NCBI GenBank assembly: GCA_947460045.1
Contig: CANHGC010000065.1
Location: forward strand, 1 to 7,797
Source: Bacteroidota bacterium
GTDB lineage: Bacteria; Bacteroidota; Bacteroidia; NS11-12g; UBA955
Length of the DNA stretch: 7,797 nt
Direction: 5' to 3'
Below the pieces are notes generated by a model that saw only the letters and a list, made by a program, of their open reading frames with translations, was not told the DNA's origin and did no database searches. Below are positions 1 to 5,386 of this stretch, piece by piece. Both the position numbers and the translations under genes were made by a program. Position 1 is the stretch's first letter. Every line of letters begins with the position of its first letter.

Positions 1-1
1 A

Positions 2-1633
2 TCGATAAATTGGGCGATATACGCATACAGCAACGCGGTTGATACCTCTGTTTTTTACGAATTTCAACGCGCTTCTGATTCGTTATTTGCAAACCCTACA
101 ACCGAAATTACCACCGATTATCCCAAGATGTTGGTGTTGAAGCCTGGGGTCAATTTTGTTCGTTATAGGGTTGTACATCGTAGTTTCACGACTTCATGGT
201 CGAACGCGGTTAAATATACCACCACAACCGTGCTGCCAGCGCCCATTTTGTCGAGCCAAGGCAATGCGTTTAGAACGGCCCAAGCCAATTTGGGGCCCAA
301 CCTAACCGTAATTCAATGGCAAGCCGATACCACCACGAAGTTCAATTCATCGCGATTGATTTCTTGGGATTCAACCTACAAGCCTTTAAATGCCAATCGC
401 TATTTTCCTTTCGTGAGCGATGATTTTGCCAAATTTCGCAATTGCTATCTCCGTTATCGCACAGGAAATGGAACCGATTGGATGTCGTGGAGTGCCCCTT
501 CTGCCACAATTTATTGGCAGTTGCAAGGCAGTACAATGAATCAAAATTTTTCTTTATCCCAGCAGTTCGATTTCTTTCCGATGAATGGGGTAGTTGGTTA
601 TTATATCATGGCTGATGTGGATTCCACGTTTAAATCGCCCAAACTGTTTACCGTGAATCCATCAACCACTTCCATGAGTGTTGTGGTCAATGATATCCAA
701 ATGGATTTTGCTACGGTGTATTACAAAGTTTTTGCACGATCGGCCAAAGGACTCAGTACGCCCCGAACCTATAAGATTACCAATACCATTGTGCCTACCA
801 TTTGGGGGCCAGGTTCTGGTCAGAGTTTTGCGGAGTCAGTGCCCTATTCGATTGCGGGAAAGTCGGGTTCTGCGGATATGGAATTTCACGTGGCCAAAGA
901 TGCAGCCTTCTCTAAGTTGGATGGTGTTTTTGTGTCGGCGAATGGAGGGAATACAGGCAATCTGCCGGTTTCTGGTCCGGGCGATTACTACTTCCGAGTG
1001 CGATATATCAATTTTCGATCCAAAGGGACATGGTCTGTAACCGTGCCTTTTAAAATTACCAAAGTATCTGAAATGGCGCCCCCGCTGCTGAGAAGTCCTG
1101 CCAATGGCACAACCAACGTGGATTCCAAGAATTCTCAATTTGTGTGGAACCCCGTTCCGGGCGCAACGCAATATTTAATTTCTGTGTTTCAGACATCATC
1201 GGGAAAGTTGTTGTATCAGAACTTTACAGACACGACCTCCATTTGGGTGGCCAATTTGCCCGCGAATTTGGCATGCCAGTGGACCGTTTTGGCCATGGGC
1301 GATAAAATCTCCAAACAGTATAGTGCAACATGGAAATTTACCACCAATGCCATGGTTTCGAATGATCCAACGTTGCAACAAGGCGCGCAAAGCCGATGGC
1401 TGTTGTATCCTATTCCCGCCAGTCAAACGCTGTGGCTCGGCAATGTGAATGGGGAAGATTTGACATCGTTGCAAGTGATAGATGCTTTGGGTAAGGTCGT
1501 GTTCATTGGCAAATCGGCAGCGTTGCAAGACGCATCCAATGGTGCCAAAGGGTTGGACGTGTCTGGTTTGAAGCCAGGGGTGTACTTCTTGAAGTTGGGT
1601 GCAGAAACCCGGCAGTTTGTGGTGCTCCGTTAA
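2..1633 (+). CDS. T9SS-secreted protein with tandem Fn3/Ig-like repeats (3' part, start outside window)
   Basis: Seen: the frame is open from the left edge, and the 42 codons before the first in-frame ATG (128) continue the same repeat pattern, so that ATG is internal. 543 residues are visible. They form repeats of about 90 residues (roughly 82-175, 176-265, 266-358, 359-448, with an incomplete one before). Most carry a motif like DSxFxSP followed by a strand like YYFRVR and a Trp-Ser turn. The fifth unit (PPLLRSPANGT...) is the best Fn3 match, with FVWNPVPGATQYLISV. Residues 467-543 are a T9SS type A sorting domain. Known: such domains send cargo through the type IX system to the cell surface or medium and are usually cleaved or replaced by an anchor. 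Inferred: a large surface or released protein; the repeats probably act as spacer or binding modules. No catalytic domain is visible, and any enzymatic part would lie upstream. The specific function is unknown. Confidence 0.88.
   Translation, partial: SINWAIYAYSNAVDTSVFYEFQRASDSLFANPTTEITTDYPKMLVLKPGVNFVRYRVVHRSFTTSWSNAVKYTTTTVLPAPILSSQGNAFRTAQANLGPNLTVIQWQADTTTKFNSSRLISWDSTYKPLNANRYFPFVSDDFAKFRNCYLRYRTGNGTDWMSWSAPSATIYWQLQGSTMNQNFSLSQQFDFFPMNGVVGYYIMADVDSTFKSPKLFTVNPSTTSMSVVVNDIQMDFATVYYKVFARSAKGLSTPRTYKITNTIVPTIWGPGSGQSFAESVPYSIAGKSGSADMEFHVAKDAAFSKLDGVFVSANGGNTGNLPVSGPGDYYFRVRYINFRSKGTWSVTVPFKITKVSEMAPPLLRSPANGTTNVDSKNSQFVWNPVPGATQYLISVFQTSSGKLLYQNFTDTTSIWVANLPANLACQWTVLAMGDKISKQYSATWKFTTNAMVSNDPTLQQGAQSRWLLYPIPASQTLWLGNVNGEDLTSLQVIDALGKVVFIGKSAALQDASNGAKGLDVSGLKPGVYFLKLGAETRQFVVLR
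245..1345 (+). repeat. Four protein-level Fn3/Ig-like repeat units of about 90 residues
   Basis: Approximate units are 245-526, 527-796, 797-1075 and 1076-1345, with part of another before 245. Shared marks are a hydrophobic strand followed by D-x-x-F (MADVDSTFKSP, FHVAKDAAFSK, and earlier FQRASDSLFANP) and a later strand such as RYRVVHRS, CYLRYRTG, VYYKVFARS or YYFRVRYI leading into a Trp/Ser-containing turn. The units are too diverged for DNA-level identity, so recombination between them is unlikely. Boundaries were set by eye and may be off by about 10 residues. Confidence 0.6.
1400..1633 (+). other. T9SS type A C-terminal sorting domain
   Basis: The last 77 residues have the family layout: an opening LLYPIPAS (commonly YPNPAS; here Ile replaces Asn), then LQVIDALGKVV, then LDVSGLKPGVYFLKL, ending in FVVLR. 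This matches the Por-secretion C-terminal domain in length, order and position at the extreme C-terminus. It predicts export by the type IX system, which is restricted to Bacteroidota and close relatives, so it also supports the taxonomic call. Confidence 0.9.
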
Positions 1634-2055
1634 TTGGGTTGGTAGGTCATTTTGAAGTGGGGGATACCCGCCTCAAAAAAACGCTCCCCGTGGGCTTTGA
1701 AGCCGTATTTTTCATAAAAACCCATGGCGTGTTCTTGGGCATGGAGGTATAGGGTATGGCCAGAGTCTTCCAATTCTTTCAAACAATTCTGCAACAAAGC
1801 AGCGCCTATCCCAGCGGTTCGGTGCTCTTTTAAAACGGCAAATCGCTCCAATTTATAGCCGTAATCGGTTTTGCGGTATCGGCATGTGCCGGCCGGAAGT
1901 CCGTTGGAAATGGCCAAGAAATGTGAACTGATGGTTTCGTGTTCATCGTATTCCTCGTCGGGCGGACATTCCTGCTCAATCACAAAAACAATGCGTCGTA
2001 TATCAAAAGCTTTTGCCATATCGGCGGGGTTTCCTATGGGGTGCACGTGTATCAT
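1630..2055 (-). CDS. GNAT family N-acetyltransferase (YjcF/ElaA-like)
   Basis: 141 residues, a normal length for a single-domain GNAT enzyme, which transfers an acetyl group from acetyl-CoA to an amine. Seen: an N-terminal segment like IRRIVFVIEQECPPDEEYDEHE (residues 19-40), typical of the YjcF-like branch; the acetyl-CoA loop HRTAGIGAALL (78-88) after the beta strand LERFAVL; and a C-terminal YEKYGFKAHGE (114-124) as in motif B. The start is placed at 2055 (MIHVHPIG). A start at 2124 in the same frame would add 23 residues without family resemblance and would run into fbaB. Its stop codon overlaps that of the upstream convergent gene by 4 bp. It diverges from fbaB across 48 bp. The substrate cannot be told from sequence; a small-molecule amine is more likely than a protein target, but this is inference. 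Confidence 0.88.
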   Translation of the reverse strand: MIHVHPIGNPADMAKAFDIRRIVFVIEQECPPDEEYDEHETISSHFLAISNGLPAGTCRYRKTDYGYKLERFAVLKEHRTAGIGAALLQNCLKELEDSGHTLYLHAQEHAMGFYEKYGFKAHGERFFEAGIPHFKMTYQPN

Positions 2056-2066
2056 CAGAAAAATGG

Positions 2067-2087
2067 TTAAATTTGCATCAAACTTAA
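2067..2087. promoter_or_regulatory. Imperfect dyad made of two divergent -7-like elements
   Basis: Left half TTAAATTTG (2067-2075) and right half CAAACTTAA (2079-2087) pair at 8 of 9 positions around a 3-bp centre (CAT). The left half contains TAAATTTG on the + strand (2068-2075); the right half reads TAAGTTTG on the - strand (2079-2086). Both fit the Bacteroidota -7 consensus TAnnTTTG. They would start transcription of fbaB about 20 nt before its ATG and of the GNAT gene about 15-20 nt before its ATG. A possible -33 TTG for the - strand promoter lies upstream at a spacing of 15, shorter than usual; none is clear for the + strand promoter. The dyad could instead, or also, bind a dimeric regulator. 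Confidence 0.45.
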
Positions 2088-2103
2088 TACAAAAAACATC
2101 GCA

Positions 2104-3162
2104 ATGGCTCAATCTCAAATTCAATCCTTGCTAGGTTCACAAGCAGAATTCTTGTTGGATCACAGCTGTAAAACCATCGACAAATCGATGATTCACGCTC
2201 CCGGTTATGATTTCGTTGATCGCATCTTCGCTCAATCTAACCGCAACCCACAAGTATTGAAAAGCTTGCAGCAATTGTATGGAAACGGTCGTTTGGCAAA
2301 TTCTGGATACCTCAGCATTTTGCCAGTAGATCAAGGCATCGAACACAGTGCGGGTGCGTCTTTTGCTCCCAATCCCATGTACTTCGATTCTGAGAATATC
2401 ATCAAATTGGCCATCGAAGGTGGTTGTAATGCCGTGGCTTCAACGTATGGCGTTTTGGCTATGCATGCCCGCAAATACGCTCACAGAATTCCTTTCATCG
2501 TGAAGATTAACCACAATGAATTTTTGTCGTACCCCAACAAGTTCGATCAAATCATGTTTGGTTCGGTGGATGATGCTTGGAACATGGGTGCAACGGCTGT
2601 GGGTGCTACGATTTATTTCGGTAGTCCTGAAAGCGGTCGCCAAATCATTGAAGTGGCACAAGCTTTTGAGCGCGCTCACGAATTGGGTATGGCTACCATT
2701 TTGTGGTGCTACACCCGTAACAACGGTTTCAAAGTGGATGGTGTTGATTATCACGCCAGTGCCGATTTGAGCGGTCAAGCCAATCACTTGGGTGTAACCA
2801 TCCAAGCGGATATCATCAAACAGAAATTGCCAGTAAACAATGGCGGATACAATGCCACCAAGCATGGTAAAACGCATCCAAAAGTATACAGTGAATTGAC
2901 CACAGATCACCCGATCGATTTAACTCGTTACCAATTGGCGAACTGCTACATGGGTAGAGCCGGTTTGATCAACTCTGGTGGAGAATCTAAAGGTCAGGGC
3001 GACATGGAAGAAGCGGTATTCACTGCGGTTGTAAACAAGCGCGCTGGTGGATCAGGATTGATCTTGGGTAGAAAGGCATTCCAAAAACCAATGAACGAAG
3101 GCATTCAATTGTTGAATACCGTTCAAGACGTTTATTTGGATAGCAGCATCACTTTGGCTTAA
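2104..3162 (+). CDS. fbaB: Class I fructose-bisphosphate aldolase (FbaB/DhnA family)
   Basis: Catalyses reversible cleavage of fructose 1,6-bisphosphate to dihydroxyacetone phosphate and glyceraldehyde 3-phosphate in cytosolic glycolysis and gluconeogenesis. 352 residues, close to E. coli FbaB (about 350). Seen: [10 protein letters not shown] (73-82) with the conserved Asp76; IVKINHNE (132-139); the strand ADIIKQKLP (235-243), whose Lys239 I take as the Schiff-base lysine by family analogy; the C-terminal block [20 protein letters not shown] (268-287); then phosphate-binding Gly-rich segments NSGGES and GLILGRKAF. The C-terminal third closely resembles my recollection of the enterobacterial enzyme. 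The ATG at 2104 has no Shine-Dalgarno sequence but an A-rich leader, normal for this phylum. It is the first gene of an operon, 9 bp before accD. It is a lysine (Schiff-base) type enzyme, so not metal dependent like class II aldolases. Confidence 0.96.
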   Translation: MAQSQIQSLLGSQAEFLLDHSCKTIDKSMIHAPGYDFVDRIFAQSNRNPQVLKSLQQLYGNGRLANSGYLSILPVDQGIEHSAGASFAPNPMYFDSENIIKLAIEGGCNAVASTYGVLAMHARKYAHRIPFIVKINHNEFLSYPNKFDQIMFGSVDDAWNMGATAVGATIYFGSPESGRQIIEVAQAFERAHELGMATILWCYTRNNGFKVDGVDYHASADLSGQANHLGVTIQADIIKQKLPVNNGGYNATKHGKTHPKVYSELTTDHPIDLTRYQLANCYMGRAGLINSGGESKGQGDMEEAVFTAVVNKRAGGSGLILGRKAFQKPMNEGIQLLNTVQDVYLDSSITLA

Positions 3163-3171
3163 TTTGCTTCC

Positions 3172-4074
3172 ATGAATCTGGATTTCGAAGAAGAGGAAGA
3201 ACTTTCAGGGGATGGTCCTAAATGGTACCACCGAACCTGGAGTGGAATCCTCACCAAAACCAAGGATAAAAAACCCACCCCGGATGGTCTTTGGGAGAAG
3301 TGTAAACGCTGTAAAGAAGTTGCACCTACCAAGGATTGGATCGTAAACCATTACGTTTGTGGGTCTTGTGGATACCACGAGCGAATTGGTTCGATGGAGT
3401 ATTTCGATATCTTGTTCGATGACAATCAATTCACCGAGATCAATGCGAATTTGAGCAGTGGAGATCCATTGAATTTTACGGATTCTGCGCCATACTCGGA
3501 CAGGATTGTAGTGGCTCAGCGAAAAACCGGCTTGAAAGATGCTGTGCGCACCGCACATGGATTGATCAACGGTCAGCCGCTGTGCGTTGCCTGTATGGAT
3601 TTCAATTTCATCGGCGGTTCCATGGGTAGTGTGGTGGGTGAGAAGATCGCCAGAGCCATTGATTACTCAATAGCTACGCGCACACCGTTTATGATGATCT
3701 CAAAATCGGGTGGTGCACGCATGATGGAAGCTGCGTTTTCGCTCATGCAAATGGCCAAAACCAGTGCGAAGTTGGCGCTGTTGGATCGTGCAGGAATCCC
3801 TTACATATCTTTGTTAACCAACCCAACCACTGGGGGTGTTACTGCTTCCTTTGCGATGTTGGGCGATGTGAATATTGCAGAACCCGAAGCGTTGATCGGA
3901 TTTGCTGGACCTCGTGTAATTCGTGAAACCATCGGTAGAGATTTGCCGAAAGGATTTCAGAGTTCTGAATTTTTGGTAGAACATGGATTCTTGGATTTTA
4001 TCGTGAATCGAAACGAACTGAAAAAGAAAATTTCCACCTTGCTTCAAATGATTTGGAGCCAAAAACAAAATTAA
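3172..4074 (+). CDS. accD: Acetyl-CoA carboxylase carboxyltransferase subunit beta
   Basis: With AccA it forms the carboxyltransferase that moves the carboxyl group from biotin on AccB to acetyl-CoA, giving malonyl-CoA for fatty-acid synthesis. 300 residues, slightly longer than usual. Seen: a Zn ribbon with Cys44, Cys47, Cys63 and Cys66 (C-x2-C-x15-C-x2-C), then the crotonase-fold domain with [15 protein letters not shown] (144-158), [11 protein letters not shown] (177-187), [13 protein letters not shown] (216-228) and GFAGPRVI (243-250), the Gly-rich loops that hold CoA and the oxyanion. The N-terminus has an acidic stretch ([11 protein letters not shown], 5-15) ahead of the usual [11 protein letters not shown] start; no later ATG gives a shorter protein. 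It sits 9 bp after fbaB and 8 bp before gcvH, so co-transcription is likely. accA and the biotin subunits are not in the window. Confidence 0.97.
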   Translation: MNLDFEEEEELSGDGPKWYHRTWSGILTKTKDKKPTPDGLWEKCKRCKEVAPTKDWIVNHYVCGSCGYHERIGSMEYFDILFDDNQFTEINANLSSGDPLNFTDSAPYSDRIVVAQRKTGLKDAVRTAHGLINGQPLCVACMDFNFIGGSMGSVVGEKIARAIDYSIATRTPFMMISKSGGARMMEAAFSLMQMAKTSAKLALLDRAGIPYISLLTNPTTGGVTASFAMLGDVNIAEPEALIGFAGPRVIRETIGRDLPKGFQSSEFLVEHGFLDFIVNRNELKKKISTLLQMIWSQKQN

Positions 4075-4082
4075 CTTACACT

Positions 4083-4460
4083 ATGAACTTCCCAGATAAT
4101 TTAAAGTACACCAAAGACCATGAATGGGTATTGGTAGATGGCGACGTAGCCACAATTGGTATCACTGATTTTGCTCAAAGCGAATTGGGAGATATCGTTT
4201 TCGTAGACATTTCTTCACAAGGCGATACCCTTGCTGCACACGAAGTTTTCGGTACGGTTGAAGCAGTGAAAACTGTGAGCGATTTGTACATGCCTTTGAG
4301 TGGCGAAGTGATGGAAGTGAATGGCGGCCTTGATAGTGCCCCAGAATCTGTGAACAGCGATCCTTATGGTGCCGGATGGATGGTGAAAGTGAAAATCAAT
4401 AATCCTTCTGAATTGGATTCATTGATGAGTCACGCAGATTACACCGCCATGGTGGGTTAA
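4083..4460 (+). CDS. gcvH: Glycine cleavage system H protein
   Basis: The lipoyl carrier that shuttles the methylamine group from glycine between the P, T and L proteins of the glycine cleavage complex; it may also pass lipoyl groups to other enzymes. 125 residues, the family's usual length. Seen: [10 protein letters not shown] at the N-terminus; [17 protein letters not shown] (27-43); the lipoylation loop [16 protein letters not shown] (56-71) with the acceptor Lys63; and [11 protein letters not shown] near the C-terminus. The start is set at 4083 (MNFPDN). An in-frame ATG at 4053 would overlap accD and add ten residues without homology. Last gene of the fbaB-accD-gcvH unit, followed 20 bp later by a terminator hairpin. 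The partners gcvP, gcvT and lpd are not here. Confidence 0.97.
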   Translation: MNFPDNLKYTKDHEWVLVDGDVATIGITDFAQSELGDIVFVDISSQGDTLAAHEVFGTVEAVKTVSDLYMPLSGEVMEVNGGLDSAPESVNSDPYGAGWMVKVKINNPSELDSLMSHADYTAMVG

Positions 4461-4480
4461 TTCCTCATTACATGAAATTC

Positions 4481-4509
4481 AAAGCCCAAGGTTTACCTTG
4501 GGCTTTTTT
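4481..4509 (+). terminator. Strong intrinsic terminator after gcvH, also usable by the converging gene
   Basis: Stem AAAGCCCAAGG (4481-4491) pairs perfectly over 11 bp with CCTTGGGCTTT (4496-4506) around the loop TTTA, and a T run follows (4504-4509). This is a textbook rho-independent terminator for the fbaB-accD-gcvH transcript. On the - strand the same stem is followed only by a weak TTTGAATTT run. The M15 peptidase stop codon (4508-4510) touches the + strand T run, so the hairpin lies directly after that gene and probably stops both transcripts, less efficiently from the right. Confidence 0.9.
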
Positions 4510-5263
4510 ATTTGCAGTCAATGCCTTGTACATAATCTTCTATGATTCTCAGCGGTCCGGCAAACTGTGAACCATAGAAATTTATAAAATCCGCGGGTAA
4601 AACATTTGTGCGATAAAAATTCAGATACTGTTTGGCCAGTGGCATGTACGACCAATGCCAAGACTCCGGTTCATGACCCCTCAACCTCCCTGTACTTCTT
4701 GGGGAATACACTTCGCAAAATCCATACTCTCCCGCGTGCTGCCTCAGCCAGGTAATTTCTCTCAAACCCCGTCCAGCCTTGAAATAACTGGGCTCTAAAC
4801 TATTGATGTCGAGGTCGGTGCCCCAATGGTGCCTGCTGCTCCCGGGCATACTGCTGTACCGAAGAATGTGCTTTGCATTGTCGATGCCCGTGCCAAACAT
4901 CGGCGTGTTGCTTTGCCATTTTCTCTCCCAAATGGCCTTTTGTTGCCAAAAATTGCGTGTACCCGAAATGATTTTCAATTCAATGCCCTGTGAAATGGCG
5001 GCGCGAGCCATTTTTTGAAAGGCAAATATTACGGGTTTTTGCAACCACATCGATTTGGAAGCGATTTGGCTGGGTACAATCATGAACCTCGCATCGCGCT
5101 CTGGAAAAAACTGACCCATAACGAAATTCTTTGTGATGGCGGTATCGGTTTCCTGTAAAGAGGTGTTTTGCGATTTTTGAGCCCTGGGTGTGGTAATCCA
5201 CGAAATCCCCAGCGTAAAAACAGAGGCAACCCAAATCACTGCGATCCATCTTTTTTGATTCAT
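4508..5263 (-). CDS. M15 family (VanY-like) D-alanyl-D-alanine carboxypeptidase, membrane anchored
   Basis: 251 residues. Predicted to trim the terminal D-Ala of peptidoglycan stem peptides in the periplasm. Seen: after a short basic start (MNQKR), a hydrophobic segment (residues 6-23) that looks like a signal anchor, with no lipobox Cys. The M15 core has SGTRNFWQQKAIWERKW (100-116), SRHHWGTDLDIN (143-154) and EPESWHWSY (198-206). By analogy with VanX/VanY, zinc ligands are His145, Asp152 and His203, and Glu200 is the catalytic base; all are present. The position usually held by Ala in SxHxxGxAxD is Asp150 here. The start at 5263 is preferred; an in-frame ATG at 5281 would add six hydrophobic residues (MLLLCF) and cannot be excluded. 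It is divergent from the propeller gene (48 bp) and convergent with gcvH. Despite the VanY name, nothing here indicates vancomycin resistance; housekeeping wall turnover is more likely. Confidence 0.88.
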   Translation of the reverse strand: MNQKRWIAVIWVASVFTLGISWITTPRAQKSQNTSLQETDTAITKNFVMGQFFPERDARFMIVPSQIASKSMWLQKPVIFAFQKMARAAISQGIELKIISGTRNFWQQKAIWERKWQSNTPMFGTGIDNAKHILRYSSMPGSSRHHWGTDLDINSLEPSYFKAGRGLREITWLRQHAGEYGFCEVYSPRSTGRLRGHEPESWHWSYMPLAKQYLNFYRTNVLPADFINFYGSQFAGPLRIIEDYVQGIDCK

Positions 5264-5267
5264 GAAG

Positions 5268-5275
5268 CAAAGTAA
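5268..5275 (-). promoter_or_regulatory. Weak -7-like element for the M15 peptidase gene
   Basis: The - strand reads TTACTTTG, matching TAnnTTTG at five of six fixed positions. It ends only 4 nt before the ATG at 5263, so if real the transcript would be nearly leaderless, or the downstream ATG would be the only start available. No good -33 TTG is visible at the usual spacing. Low confidence. Confidence 0.2.
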
Positions 5276-5297
5276 CAACATTTCGGTTGCGCACTAG

Positions 5298-5305
5298 TAA
5301 ATTCG
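5298..5305 (+). promoter_or_regulatory. Weak -7-like element for the propeller gene
   Basis: TAAATTCG matches TAnnTTTG at five of six fixed positions and lies 6 nt before the ATG at 5312. Transcription would begin close to or at the start codon. No -33 TTG at the expected distance is seen. It is listed because the divergent layout requires a promoter in this 48-bp spacer or within the neighbouring coding sequence. Confidence 0.22.
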
Positions 5306-5311
5306 TATTTC

Positions 5312-5386
5312 ATGTCATTCAAAGTATTTCATTCTTTTTGTTTGCTCACGGCGATGTTTATCGCGCCTGTTCGTTCTCTACAGGCC
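5312..5386 (+). other. Signal peptide of the propeller protein
   Basis: The first 25 residues have a short Lys-containing start (MSFKVFHSF), a hydrophobic core (CLLTAMFIAPV) and a polar end with the AxA-like site SLQA before QQS. Cleavage after Ala25 is the most likely Sec signal peptidase I site. The Cys at position 10 is not in a lipobox. Confidence 0.75.

Noticed and set aside
678..1040. 120-codon + strand frame inside the Fn3-repeat gene, and - strand frames at 836-1171 and 1196-1528
   Set aside because: All overlap the long gene whose repeats and sorting domain are clearly coded in another frame; the translations have no recognisable features.
128..1633. ATG at 128 as the true start of the first gene
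   Set aside because: The frame is open back to position 2 and the upstream residues include the repeat-like motif FQRASDSLFANP; there is no signal peptide after this ATG although the protein has a T9SS domain, which requires prior Sec export.
2440..2910. 156-codon open frame on the - strand inside fbaB
   Set aside because: It lies antisense to a strongly conserved enzyme gene, its translation resembles no family I know, and it has no promoter or neighbour logic. It is a by-product of fbaB codon use.
4053..4082. Earlier in-frame ATG for gcvH
   Set aside because: It lies inside accD, and the added residues have no counterpart in H proteins, which begin near the [10 protein letters not shown] segment.
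4508..5263. Vancomycin-resistance interpretation of the VanY-like gene
   Set aside because: No vanA/H/X/S/R-like genes are nearby, and M15 carboxypeptidases are common housekeeping enzymes.
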